From the IMG/VR virus record IMGVR_UViG_3300008735_000069, positions 1-30,448 of that record: a stretch of 30,448 bases of DNA; one strand, written 5' to 3'. Positions 7,862 to 17,540 of the stretch are shown one piece after another (positions within the stretch are counted from its first letter, which is position 1; each line of letters begins with the position of its first letter). The notes under the pieces were generated by a model that worked only from the letters and a program-made list of their open reading frames with translations, did not search any database and was not told where the DNA came from. The position numbers and the translations under genes were made by a program. This DNA comes from a virus.

Positions 7862-10027
7862 ATGGCAACTACAAGAGAACAAATAGATAGTAGAGGAAGA
7901 AATTTATTACAACTATTAGTAGAAAACGAAGATGCTTTATCTAATGTAATGAATCCTTCTTCTAAAGGTCAAAATACATACAAAGGACCAAGACCGGATG
8001 ACCCTGTTGAAATACTTTATCCAAGATCTAAATCAAATGTTGGTAGTGAAGTTAATGAGTATACAGCTTATTTTTTACGTGAATTTAATTTAGATGGATT
8101 GGGTACTGACTGGTATGGTGCTGGTCGCGACACAGAATCGGGTAGCGATGGTGTGCTTACTCAAGTAGAGCATGATAGAGGTGCGAGTGAAAATGTAGCC
8201 TTACAAGGGGCTGCCACTGATAGGTTTGAAGGCAAGCAACATGATCAGCCCTTTCAGCCAAATCAAAGATATACGAGTAACGGTAATTCGCGAGCGGATT
8301 TTATGAAGTTAAAAGGTCGTAAATCATTAATGACTTTGTATTGGGAAATGAGAGGCGCTTTTGTAAACAATGATAATAAAGGGTATTTTTCTGCACAAAG
8401 TCAAGATAGCGAAAATAAAACTTTTACTAATCGCTACACGGAAGGACATAATAGTTATGATAGTCAGTTTTACATTAATACTCAACAAGTTTATTTCCCA
8501 CCGGCCACCGATGATGATTTAAGGGCAAGTGCGCAACAGCTATATAATTTGGGCCAGCCGTTAGGGTCCGATTATTCTGTGGTTAATGCGTTGATAGAGA
8601 AAGGTAAACAAATCGCGGTTGATTGGTTTACTAATTTAGCAGATGAAGCGGCTATAGCTAATGATCAAGGCTTAATGTTTCATTATATGAATTTAGCTGG
8701 TCAAATAATTGCACCGGCACAAAGAGTTTCACAACTGTTTAGGCCTGGATGGGAACGCCCTAATTTACCTAGAAGAGAAATACAGCCACTTACTGAAGTA
8801 TTAGAACAGAATATATTGCTTCCACCAAGTGATGGTATGTTGAATGTAGGTGGTGCTAATGATGATGGCGCTTCTATGTCATCTACTTTTGGAGAACTTT
8901 ACTTAAGTAATAGAGCTGCTCAATCTGGTTATGGCGGTAGATTTAAAAAAGGAACAATAGCTGGTACTGGTATTAATGATTTACAAGAACCATTAAGAGA
9001 TTTAGATGGCGAATTATTAGAAAGTGGTAGTCAAGTTACTGTGCCTTTTACATACGCTGATGATGCTGAAAGATTAAGTCATTTTAAAAAAATGGCCGGT
9101 TTTACAACTAACGGTTTTAATGTACAATCTAATCATAGCGCTCAAGAACCTGCGGTAGTTGATATTCACCGAACCACTGCTCCGGACAATGTAACAAGAG
9201 ATGGGACTTATAGAAGTAATGCGCAAGAAGTGATAGGGATGGGCGAAGGTCAATATTTTCCTTTTACTTTTTCTACGGTAAATAAAAAAAATAATAGAAT
9301 GCAAGTTTGTGCATTACAAGCTACAATGCAAAGCCTAAGTGAATCTTATACGCCAACATGGCAGTCTAAACATTTTTTTGGAAGAAGCGAACAGGTTCAT
9401 ACTTATACTTTTACGGATAGAACTATTGATTTATCTTTTGTTATTTTTGCTGACTCTATGAGACAATTACAAAATGTTTATGAAAGAGTTTTGTGGTTGG
9501 CTCAACAATGTTATCCAGACTATAGTACTGAAGATCGTATTGGCAGTGGGCCTATAATAGCTATGAGGGTTGGCGATTTATTTCAATATAAATCGGGATT
9601 TATAAGAAGTTTAGCTTATGATTGGAGTTTTTTAGGTCCAGGCGGCAAATGGGAGTTAACACAAGGTATGAGAATGCCACAAGCTTGTAATGTAACTATG
9701 TCTTATCAAATTATACATGAAAAAGTTCCCGATAGGGATTATGATTTTTATGGTGGGCCAGCTGGTGGATTAGCCGCTGGAGTTAAGAGTCAAAGAAAAA
9801 TATCATGGAACGATATTGAGTTAGATGTGGCCGATATTGAGGCTGTAGATGATCAGAGATATATACCGGCCGGTACTGTTTATGATGGAACAGAGGGTCC
9901 GAATATTGGTGAAAGAGTTTACTTAAATCATATTGAAAACACTAATTCTGCAAGATTTGATACTTCAATAATACCCGCTGAAGATGCAATAGATCAATTT
10001 ACAGGTGAGCGTTCTGTAGTTACATAG
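7862..10027 (+). CDS. Tube-initiator-like baseplate protein (gp48/gp54 position)
   Basis: A 721-residue structural protein directly after the tape measure. The recognisable part is residues about 490-632: TWQSKHFFGRSEQVHTYTFT, then RTIDLSFVIFADSMRQLQN, then a YPDY turn, GPIIAMRVGDLFQYKSGF, and IIHEKVPDRDYDFYGG. This arrangement is typical of the baseplate-top protein on which the tail tube starts in many myoviruses, where a 'GD' strand and an 'IHEK.P' strand close a tube-like beta fold. The first 490 residues are polar and not recognised, far longer than T4 gp54 (320) or gp48 (364). The next gene is LysM/gp53-like, the common order. The role as tube initiator is an inference from fold signature and place; a distal tail structural protein is the safe fallback. 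Confidence 0.65.
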   Translation: MATTREQIDSRGRNLLQLLVENEDALSNVMNPSSKGQNTYKGPRPDDPVEILYPRSKSNVGSEVNEYTAYFLREFNLDGLGTDWYGAGRDTESGSDGVLTQVEHDRGASENVALQGAATDRFEGKQHDQPFQPNQRYTSNGNSRADFMKLKGRKSLMTLYWEMRGAFVNNDNKGYFSAQSQDSENKTFTNRYTEGHNSYDSQFYINTQQVYFPPATDDDLRASAQQLYNLGQPLGSDYSVVNALIEKGKQIAVDWFTNLADEAAIANDQGLMFHYMNLAGQIIAPAQRVSQLFRPGWERPNLPRREIQPLTEVLEQNILLPPSDGMLNVGGANDDGASMSSTFGELYLSNRAAQSGYGGRFKKGTIAGTGINDLQEPLRDLDGELLESGSQVTVPFTYADDAERLSHFKKMAGFTTNGFNVQSNHSAQEPAVVDIHRTTAPDNVTRDGTYRSNAQEVIGMGEGQYFPFTFSTVNKKNNRMQVCALQATMQSLSESYTPTWQSKHFFGRSEQVHTYTFTDRTIDLSFVIFADSMRQLQNVYERVLWLAQQCYPDYSTEDRIGSGPIIAMRVGDLFQYKSGFIRSLAYDWSFLGPGGKWELTQGMRMPQACNVTMSYQIIHEKVPDRDYDFYGGPAGGLAAGVKSQRKISWNDIELDVADIEAVDDQRYIPAGTVYDGTEGPNIGERVYLNHIENTNSARFDTSIIPAEDAIDQFTGERSVVT

Positions 10028-10036
10028 GATATATAT

Positions 10037-10357
10037 ATGGCTATTTCAAGATATAATAAATTTTCACAAGTAAGATCTAACTCTAAAGACCCATATAGGC
10101 TAGAAACATTCCCGTCTATCAGTTCTGAAGAGCTGGACAATGTACCTCATAACGTAGTTATGTGGAAAGAAACTGATCGAATGGATGCAATGGCAGAAGA
10201 TTTGTTGGGCGATGCTCGTTATTGGTGGATCATATGCTTGATGAATGATTTAGTAAATCCTTTTTCTTATAAATTATTACCTGGCACTCTTATAAAAATA
10301 CCGCATGATGCTACGGTGGTGTCAAATTTAATTAAAAGAAAACAAGAAGGTAAATAA
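10037..10357 (+). CDS. Baseplate wedge protein with LysM-like fold (T4 gp53-like)
   Basis: This 106-residue protein has the conserved gp53-type stretch at residues 49-95: MDAMAEDLLGDARYWWIICL followed by NDLVNPFSYKLLPGTLIKIP. In the family this is a LysM-like alpha/beta fold that joins neighbouring wedges to the central hub in the baseplate and is not used for peptidoglycan binding. T4 gp53 has 196 residues; this shorter form with little beyond the LysM-like core is common in other myoviruses. The start is nine bases after the previous stop, with AGGATATAT as a weak ribosome site. Its stop codon overlaps the next start (TAATG, 10355-10359), so translation is probably coupled to the giant hub gene. 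Confidence 0.8.
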   Translation: MAISRYNKFSQVRSNSKDPYRLETFPSISSEELDNVPHNVVMWKETDRMDAMAEDLLGDARYWWIICLMNDLVNPFSYKLLPGTLIKIPHDATVVSNLIKRKQEGK

Positions 10358-13300
10358 TGAATGTAGTTAAGCCTAAAGAATTATCTCCGGTAGGTGGAAG
10401 TTTAGGTTTTGGTGCGCCTGACCCTAAACAAGATGTTATAGATGGGTGGAATTGGAAAACAACAAACGCTAATACACCAGAAATAGATGGTCTTGTGCCT
10501 TTTGTGCAATTAATTGGACTTTATAATGAAGAAGAAATTAATCGTTTAGTAGATACAGACATTAATTGGCAAGACGATGCGCGTACCGTTGTTTTTGTTG
10601 AAAATGGTGAAGAGCAAGATTTAAGTAGTGTCGCTATTGAGGAAAGTGGTTATCAAGGCCAAGTTAAAACTAATATTGCCGAAGAACAAAGAGAATATTT
10701 TGATAAAGAGTTAAGAAGTAAGTTTGTTGGCGTAACGGTATTAGACGAAACTAAAAGAGATGATAGTGTCGTTACTCCTGGTATTATATTAGCTACTAAC
10801 GCCTCTCAGGCAGGTAATGAAGCATATCAGTATTATTCGGGTACAGGTATACCTAAAGATGCTGGTGGATTAGGTATAAGTGATTTACAAATAGAAACAG
10901 GCACTAAAGATTTTATGAATCGCCGGTATAAATTAAGATTAACTGTTACTGATCCTCAAGCTTTAAATAATGAGCCACAATATTTAAAACTTACTACACT
11001 ACAAGCTCAATTTTTAATTATTCATGGTTGGTCTAATCCACAATCAATGGCTGGTTGGCCTGGCGATGCACCACCGCAGGTAGAGGCACCGACAGCAGCT
11101 TGGCCTAATGGAAAAATGTTAGTTGATTTAACACAACAAAATACAGGTGGCGCATGGGGTGCTGCAGTAGTGGCCTTGACAATGTTTGATTTCGCCTTTA
11201 ATGAAGTAGGTCAATTGGAAGCAAGTTTTACTTTTATGCCGCGAGAAATAAGTTTTTTGGCTACCTACAGGATACCTGTAATTGCGGAATCTTCTTTAAG
11301 ATTATTGGGTACCGGCGAAAAACAAGAACCTTCTAATGCTGAAGATCCTTATAGTTCTCCAAGCATATTTGCGGGATTATCAACAGGATTATTGTCTGTG
11401 GCCGGAGAGTTTGGAAAAAATTTAGCTGACGTTATTGCTGAAGAACAGGCGGCTTACGCTAACAAAAATGACAACATTAAAGGGCTGTTTGATTTATTAG
11501 ACGATACTCCGGCCAATTCTGCTATAGATACTTTAAGGGATTGGTCAGAACAAGCAAGTGAATGGAGTGGTAATTTAAGTGCCTTAATTGAAAGACAACA
11601 AGAACAAGAAAGTAGATATAGATTTCCTTATGCTGGGCCTGGTATAAGAACTTATGAAAAAATAAAAAGGTCAGTACCGGACCCAAATTATTCGGGAGAA
11701 TCAAGCACTGATAATGCTGATTCTATGACAACTGTAACAGAACATAAAACGCGTTTGTCTTATTATTATTTGGGTTGGATATTGGAAGCTGTGCGCTTTG
11801 GTATGTGGGATTTAAATAAAAATAAAGTTAGGCGAGGTGAAACCCCTTTTAATGTTAGATTTAGATATATGCCTATACCTCCCGAATCAAATTCTTATTT
11901 TAATTTATCGTTTCAAGAGACATTAAGGTCTGGTTTAGTTCCTAACACTTCATCTTATGTACAAGAAGCAGTTAAAAAATTATTAAGTGATTGCTTTCCA
12001 GGTTTAAATCTTTATGACCCTATGAAAGAAGAGATGGATTGTCCGGCAGATTTGGTTCGTTCAAGACCAATGACAGAGTGGGATTTAAACGAAGGATGGC
12101 CAGCTGCATGGGAAAAGACCAAAAGCACTCTTAGTGATTCTTTTAAGAATATAGACGGCTCATGGGAGTTTAAATATTTTAGACCGGAGCAATTAGGGCG
12201 TTATGCAATTATTGGACGACTTGGTGAAGGTGAGTTTGCCCCTAATGTATGGGACACTAAAACAAGAGAAGAAAAAATTGCCTTTATTGAGTCTGGTGAT
12301 TGGCGTAGATCGTTAGTAGTAGATCCACAAGAGGGTGGTTATTTGAGAATAATGCACCCCGATTATGAATATCAAATATTATATACAATGCGTGTGCCAG
12401 TTGAAGGTTGGTGGATTCGCTCGGCAGGTAGTGGAGATCTCCCAACCGATGTGGCCGATGCTGGTAAGGCTTCAAAGAAGAAAAGCGCGCAGAGTGGCCA
12501 GGCGCACGCGGTTGCCCTTGCAGTACTATCCCCGAACTCGACTGCAGCCGGTCGCGCTTCAAATGTAACTGTTGAAACAGCAGAACATATAATTGGCGAT
12601 GAATGGGCGTTTTTGGGAACATCGGATAAACGATTTGGGGAACAGTATAGTAATATACAAGAGCAAACGCTGCGTACAGGATATAGTTATAATCAAGTAT
12701 TAGCTGAACAGGCCGCGGCTACACCTTTCGCAACAGCCGAACAAAAAGAGTCGGCTGCTGGAACGATGATGTCGCCCATAGCATATATATATTCAAAATA
12801 TAATAATTTTTTTGTAGGTGATATTAGCGCTACTCCCGAATATGGTCTTTTTTCTCCCGCATCTTCAGCAAGATATTATTCCGGAGAATATGTAGCTCTT
12901 CAAAGACGATGGTATAACAAGCATCGTGAATATATGTCTCAACTTTTTGAAAATATAATAAGAAGTAGAATTGAAGTTGCAATGGAGCAAGGTCAAACAA
13001 TAGCCGATATAGCTGATGAACCTGTTGATTTGGCTTGGTTAACTGGTAAGAAATATCATACGTCTGCTGGCGCTGACTTAAGAAGAGCTGGAGTAGCAGG
13101 CGGCGCATTTCCGAGTTTTGATGATAGTTGGTGGAACGGACCCCAATCAATAATACAAGCAGAATCGACATGGAGTGTTGAGTATATTAAAAATGAGGGT
13201 CATAAGTTAATAGTTGAATCACAACAAGAGTTGATGAGTGATTTAGATGAAAAAATTGAAGATGCTGAAGAGGTGTTAAATACATTTACTGCATCTAGGA

Positions 13301-16300
13301 GCAATAGAGGAAACACATATTTGATGGAAACATCACTATCTCAAATTCAATATGCTGATAGAAATAGATTTGGGTCGTTAAATACTTTGTTTAATGCTGA
13401 AGATTTAAGATCTGGTGCCTTACGAGGTGCTGAAGGTATATCAGCGGAATTAGAGTTTTGGAAATCACGATTAAGTATCGTATTGTCTGAGTTATATAAC
13501 AATGATATAATAAGTTTTACAACCCAAAGTCAAGGTGCTGGACCTCCTAACCTTACTCATGCTGGTCAATTAGCACCGCCCGATGGTGTTCCCTCAAATC
13601 GTGGTGATGCAACGATAAGAACGATGATACCGGATGCCTCACAGATTGATATACTTAGTTTTAAAAATATAAAAATAGAAAATGGGTATAATACCCCTAT
13701 GTTTGATACTAAAAGTGGAGGTTATGAGCCAGTTGATTTTGATCTTTTTTTTCAAATGGCCGATGCGGGGGGCGACTTCCAAGGTTTATATAATGAAGGA
13801 ATACGAAGATATGTAGTAACAACATTTGATGAAGAAAATATAACTTTAAATTTGGAAAATATTAATAGAATAGGTAATATGGGTCTTTCAGAAATGGAAA
13901 TGGAATATGATTTATGGCCCAATAAATCTTATCTACAATATATGTTTATGGCTACTATGACACCAATAGCACCCGTACAAATAAACAATATGCTCAATAA
14001 TATACCTATAATTTATTCTGATAGGTATTGGTCTGCTGAAGCCTTACTAATAGCAGCTAAAAATGATAGAGGTATTATGCAAACCTTAACTCAAGCGCGC
14101 CATATGTTGTGGAATCATATAAAAAGACAACGGCGTTTGGTTAGGAGGTATTTAGAAAAAATACAAGAATTGCTTGAGACACAAAACTCTTCTGGTGTAT
14201 CTTTACAATTAATGCGAGATACTCTTGATGATTTAAGAGGTAGGAAAATAATATTAGAAAGAAGTCTTGCAGCTTTTGATAATGAAGTTGCTCGTGGCCC
14301 TTTTGAAACTACAAGCCCTTATGCTACACCAGTGGTGTTAGATAAAGGAGGAGGTAGGTCAGTTGAATTAGGGTCATTAGTTGCTCAACAATACGAACAA
14401 AGATTTAGAGTGAGAGAGGTTAATGGCGCTAATGATATACATAATTATGGACCACCGGCCGGTGGATTATCTTATATTGATCCGCAAGAAAGAAATTGGG
14501 GTTGGTGGGGTGATCAAGAGTTCGGGCCAATTATAGCAGACGCGGAGGGAGTTTTAAATCCTAACGATAGTAGAGTAGCTCAACAAAACAGGGTTAGAGA
14601 TACAGAAGCTAAGGCAAATTATGGAGATTGGAATGCTCCCGTATCTATTTTAGATGTGGAAGCGATGAGAGAAAAATTAGAATATGAATGGAATGGGGAA
14701 ACATATCTTGTAAGACATGATGATATTAACACTTATACACTTGGGGGAAAGGCACCCACACATGGCAATGGTGTGCCATTTGGGTTAATTAGTGAATCGG
14801 CTTTGCTTAATGGCCATGTTTCTATTTTACCACAAACCAAAGTAATAGATTTAGTTAGGGCTGGGTTTGTTAATACCGATCTTATAAAAGAATTATTGCT
14901 TTATCGTTATGGTTGGGATAATATTGGATTTATGGGTAATGCAGGGGAATATGCCGATCCAAGTGAAGAAGATTTGATTTTTTCCAAAATTATTAGGGGG
15001 TTTTGGCCTTCAATAATATATAGTGATTTTTACGATTTCAAAAATAAAACAGCCGAAGAAAGGGTCGCTAACGCCGTACTTACTCCGTTGGAATATGTAG
15101 ATCAAGATTTAGATTTTGTTGGTCCTGCATATTGGCAAGCTGAGAATGAAAATACTTTTTCAGTTGTTGGTCACAGTGATTATGCTTATTTAAGAAACGC
15201 TCAATGGGAAACTCCCGAGGATATGAGTACATGGATTAAAATAGCTCATCATTGGGGTATCTTTGCGGCTGTCGGGTCGCGACAGGATGTATTGTACCCC
15301 TCTTCTTTAGGATATAGAATAGGAGAAAACCGACACCTCTCTGCAATACCTATAGCGGCAACGAGACAGCTTGTTAATATTAAAAGCAGAAAAGATATTA
15401 CTAAGGTAGCTGTGGGTGGTTATTCAAATAATCCGGATTGGGCTGACGTACCTAACGAGATAAGTGCAACAGAAAACAATTTTGATACGACCGGTCGCCC
15501 ACGCCTTGTGGATGGAGGTGTTAGTTATCCATATGGTGCGCCAGGTGTTAACACTGGCAGTTTAACTGCGGTAAGAGGGTCTTTCATAAAAGGTTGGCCG
15601 GATGATGATGTCTATGCGGATAGAACAGAAAATATGAAAAACTCTGCCCCTACCATTCATTCTATATTAGATTCATTACCTCCAGAATTTGAAAGAGGGT
15701 TTCTTACTTCAACAAAAAACGCTAATCCAAATTTTGCTGGTGGACCCGAAATGAACGGTCCTTTGGCGGAGTTTATTTATAAGTATTTAATTTATTTGCT
15801 TCCCCAAGGTAGAAGAATAGGTCATCATCCGAATTATGATGCTGATGGTAATTCTTTAAGTCAGTACAGGCGAAAAGTTAGAGATGTTACTTATGGCGAT
15901 TTATTTGATGAAGTTATGAGTCGCATGACTACAATGGCTGATTTTACAAATCAAACTATACAAAATGTAGCTGAAATACCTATCAAAAGAGAAGTTATTG
16001 ATAATTTATTGAATAGAAAAAACGCCAATATGTCATTATTAAATTTTATTCAACAAGTTATGTCGCCTAACTCTATAGGGCTAGCTGGAAATGTTCAAAT
16101 AGGGGCGAGAAATATAAATGGAATAGTAGAGCTTTTCCCTGCCACTATTTCTTATAAAGGTAAAGTAACTGATATATTTAAAAACCAAGCTATAGCTGAT
16201 GATAATAACAAGCCACCGGAAGATCAATTATCGTTTGATTATAAAAGAAAAAATTCTTTGATTCAATCTATAGATATGAGTTCTAAAATGGACCCTGCTG

Positions 16301-16836
16301 CATTTCTTACTTATCAAAATTCTTCGGATCTCTTAAGGGGTCGCGATTATAATGTATTAAAATTACTATCATATGAAGGTGTAGCTGAAGATTTTAAAGA
16401 ATTTTTAGATGGAACCGCTAATGTAGATAATGCTGGAGAAAATTATAGTGGTGTTATAACATATGGCGCAGGCAACAAAATTAAAATAGATAAAGCAAGA
16501 TTTGATAAAGTACCTACTGGTATTATAGATTCTTTTATATCTCAAGATCCGGAAAGATGGGCTAAGATAACAGCTATGATGCAGGGGAATAATAATTTTA
16601 CAACTGAACTGTTAGCCTTTTATATGAGGGCTGTTACATTAACAATACATGGAATGACTAATATCCAACCCTTTAATTTGGTAAATGTAAGAGGGGTGCT
16701 ACCGGCCTTGGAGGGTGTTTATATAGTAACTAACCTTACTGAAAAAGTTACACCCACTGAATTTCAAACTATTTTGGAAGGAAAGTTACTTAAAAGAAAA
16801 AGGTTAGTGCCAGGCGGTAGAGATGTTTTTATATAA
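10357..16836 (+). CDS. Giant baseplate hub-like structural protein (2159 residues)
   Basis: The largest gene of the window. The N-terminal part has a hub-like stretch at residues about 191-228 (YKLRLTVTDPQAL, then LTTLQAQFLIIHGWSNP). The last 120 residues end as central hub proteins of contractile tails often do: LTIHGMTNIQPFNLVNVRG, then LEGVYIVTNLTEKVTPTEFQ and ILEGKLLKRKR. Between these ends lie some 1500 residues I do not recognise, with alternating Trp/Tyr-rich beta-like and charged helical parts (for example residues 1240-1310, RHMLWNHIKRQRRLVRRYLE). A GC-rich Ala/Ser/Lys linker lies at residues about 689-735. No lysozyme or peptidase signature is evident. It starts inside the stop of the gp53-like gene and is followed by the sigma gene. 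T4 gp27, the usual hub, has 391 residues. Virion role is confident; the hub assignment is moderate. Confidence 0.72.
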   Translation: MNVVKPKELSPVGGSLGFGAPDPKQDVIDGWNWKTTNANTPEIDGLVPFVQLIGLYNEEEINRLVDTDINWQDDARTVVFVENGEEQDLSSVAIEESGYQGQVKTNIAEEQREYFDKELRSKFVGVTVLDETKRDDSVVTPGIILATNASQAGNEAYQYYSGTGIPKDAGGLGISDLQIETGTKDFMNRRYKLRLTVTDPQALNNEPQYLKLTTLQAQFLIIHGWSNPQSMAGWPGDAPPQVEAPTAAWPNGKMLVDLTQQNTGGAWGAAVVALTMFDFAFNEVGQLEASFTFMPREISFLATYRIPVIAESSLRLLGTGEKQEPSNAEDPYSSPSIFAGLSTGLLSVAGEFGKNLADVIAEEQAAYANKNDNIKGLFDLLDDTPANSAIDTLRDWSEQASEWSGNLSALIERQQEQESRYRFPYAGPGIRTYEKIKRSVPDPNYSGESSTDNADSMTTVTEHKTRLSYYYLGWILEAVRFGMWDLNKNKVRRGETPFNVRFRYMPIPPESNSYFNLSFQETLRSGLVPNTSSYVQEAVKKLLSDCFPGLNLYDPMKEEMDCPADLVRSRPMTEWDLNEGWPAAWEKTKSTLSDSFKNIDGSWEFKYFRPEQLGRYAIIGRLGEGEFAPNVWDTKTREEKIAFIESGDWRRSLVVDPQEGGYLRIMHPDYEYQILYTMRVPVEGWWIRSAGSGDLPTDVADAGKASKKKSAQSGQAHAVALAVLSPNSTAAGRASNVTVETAEHIIGDEWAFLGTSDKRFGEQYSNIQEQTLRTGYSYNQVLAEQAAATPFATAEQKESAAGTMMSPIAYIYSKYNNFFVGDISATPEYGLFSPASSARYYSGEYVALQRRWYNKHREYMSQLFENIIRSRIEVAMEQGQTIADIADEPVDLAWLTGKKYHTSAGADLRRAGVAGGAFPSFDDSWWNGPQSIIQAESTWSVEYIKNEGHKLIVESQQELMSDLDEKIEDAEEVLNTFTASRSNRGNTYLMETSLSQIQYADRNRFGSLNTLFNAEDLRSGALRGAEGISAELEFWKSRLSIVLSELYNNDIISFTTQSQGAGPPNLTHAGQLAPPDGVPSNRGDATIRTMIPDASQIDILSFKNIKIENGYNTPMFDTKSGGYEPVDFDLFFQMADAGGDFQGLYNEGIRRYVVTTFDEENITLNLENINRIGNMGLSEMEMEYDLWPNKSYLQYMFMATMTPIAPVQINNMLNNIPIIYSDRYWSAEALLIAAKNDRGIMQTLTQARHMLWNHIKRQRRLVRRYLEKIQELLETQNSSGVSLQLMRDTLDDLRGRKIILERSLAAFDNEVARGPFETTSPYATPVVLDKGGGRSVELGSLVAQQYEQRFRVREVNGANDIHNYGPPAGGLSYIDPQERNWGWWGDQEFGPIIADAEGVLNPNDSRVAQQNRVRDTEAKANYGDWNAPVSILDVEAMREKLEYEWNGETYLVRHDDINTYTLGGKAPTHGNGVPFGLISESALLNGHVSILPQTKVIDLVRAGFVNTDLIKELLLYRYGWDNIGFMGNAGEYADPSEEDLIFSKIIRGFWPSIIYSDFYDFKNKTAEERVANAVLTPLEYVDQDLDFVGPAYWQAENENTFSVVGHSDYAYLRNAQWETPEDMSTWIKIAHHWGIFAAVGSRQDVLYPSSLGYRIGENRHLSAIPIAATRQLVNIKSRKDITKVAVGGYSNNPDWADVPNEISATENNFDTTGRPRLVDGGVSYPYGAPGVNTGSLTAVRGSFIKGWPDDDVYADRTENMKNSAPTIHSILDSLPPEFERGFLTSTKNANPNFAGGPEMNGPLAEFIYKYLIYLLPQGRRIGHHPNYDADGNSLSQYRRKVRDVTYGDLFDEVMSRMTTMADFTNQTIQNVAEIPIKREVIDNLLNRKNANMSLLNFIQQVMSPNSIGLAGNVQIGARNINGIVELFPATISYKGKVTDIFKNQAIADDNNKPPEDQLSFDYKRKNSLIQSIDMSSKMDPAAFLTYQNSSDLLRGRDYNVLKLLSYEGVAEDFKEFLDGTANVDNAGENYSGVITYGAGNKIKIDKARFDKVPTGIIDSFISQDPERWAKITAMMQGNNNFTTELLAFYMRAVTLTIHGMTNIQPFNLVNVRGVLPALEGVYIVTNLTEKVTPTEFQTILEGKLLKRKRLVPGGRDVFI
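12421..12560 (+). other. GC-rich patch inside the giant hub gene
   Basis: By hand count this 140-base stretch is about 60% G+C, while the 60 bases before and 40 after are about 33-37%. It encodes a low-complexity Ala/Ser/Lys/Gly-rich segment that reads like a linker, and the frame stays open across it. A recently acquired or rapidly evolving insertion is a reasonable inference. Confidence 0.7.
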
Positions 16837-16874
16837 TTATTATTATTTATTAAAATAAAATGTTACTATATCTT

Positions 16875-16880
16875 AAAGGA
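16875..16880 (+). promoter_or_regulatory. Ribosome binding site AAAGGA of the sigma factor gene
   Basis: AAAGGA lies five bases before the ATG at 16886 and fixes the start. The 49-base gap before it is nearly all A and T and contains TTATTTAT (16843-16850), so a separate promoter for the sigma gene is possible. I see no hairpin there. Confidence 0.55.
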
Positions 16881-16885
16881 TAAAT

Positions 16886-17539
16886 ATGAAATATTGGGGC
16901 GAAGATCAAGAATACGCTGTTGTTGAGTTTAATACTAACGCAGACATGGATGAGAAGCATAAAGTTTTTGTAGACGTAATAGAGCCAGCCTTTCGCAAAC
17001 TTGTAGAAAACATTTACTATACTTATAATTTTAATAAAATATTGTGGGATAGAGAACAGATTGAGCATGAAGTAATGACCCATCTGTATGAAAAGTTAAG
17101 CAAGTTTGACATTTCTAAAAACAAAAAATCTTTTTCTTATTTTGGAACCATCACAAAAAATTGGATGATACAGCGATGTAATGCTGATAAGAATAAAAGA
17201 TTTATTGATGATGACAATCAAGATATTATTGTGCAGAATATTAGTATTCATGCCTATGAAGAAGATGAGGTGGGGCGACACAATGAAGAATTTATAAATG
17301 AAATCATTGGTGACTTTGATGATTGGGACGCAAAAGAAAATTATACAAGAGATGATTTCGCTGTTTTAGAAATAGTTAATGATATACTCAAAAACTATGA
17401 GCGATTTAATATTTATAATAAGAAACAACTTTATGTCTATATTAGAGAGGCAACAGATTTGCCGAGTCGTAAAATAACCAAGTCGTTAAAGAAAATAAAA
17501 TTGGATTATTTTAATGTTAAAGAAGATTTTATAGGTTAA
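16886..17539 (+). CDS. Late-transcription sigma factor, T4 gp55-like
   Basis: The 217-residue protein resembles phage sigma factors that redirect host RNA polymerase to late promoters. Residues 56-105 form a sigma region 2-like segment: DREQIEHEVMTHLYEKLSKF, then DISKNKKSFSYFGTITKNWM, then IQRCNADKNKR. The 'FD..K.K.FSYF..I.KN..I.R' order is the hallmark shared with T4 gp55. An acidic spacer follows (about 106-160). Residues about 180-204 (KQLYVYIREATDLPSRKITK and on) look like a helix-turn-helix, which T4 gp55 (185 residues) lacks. The C-terminus, LDYFNVKEDFIG, is acidic-hydrophobic, like the sliding-clamp-binding tail of gp55. It is placed between hub and spike genes, unlike T4 gene 55. AAAGGA supports the start. 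The sigma-like nature is fairly sure; the late role comes from the family. Confidence 0.75.
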   Translation: MKYWGEDQEYAVVEFNTNADMDEKHKVFVDVIEPAFRKLVENIYYTYNFNKILWDREQIEHEVMTHLYEKLSKFDISKNKKSFSYFGTITKNWMIQRCNADKNKRFIDDDNQDIIVQNISIHAYEEDEVGRHNEEFINEIIGDFDDWDAKENYTRDDFAVLEIVNDILKNYERFNIYNKKQLYVYIREATDLPSRKITKSLKKIKLDYFNVKEDFIG

Positions 17540-17540
17540 G

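Noticed and set aside
12284-12622. Overlapping open frames on both strands (minus 12284-12622, plus 12365-12568)
   Set aside because: They arise because the GC-rich patch has few stop codons in any frame; the giant hub frame is continuous through it.
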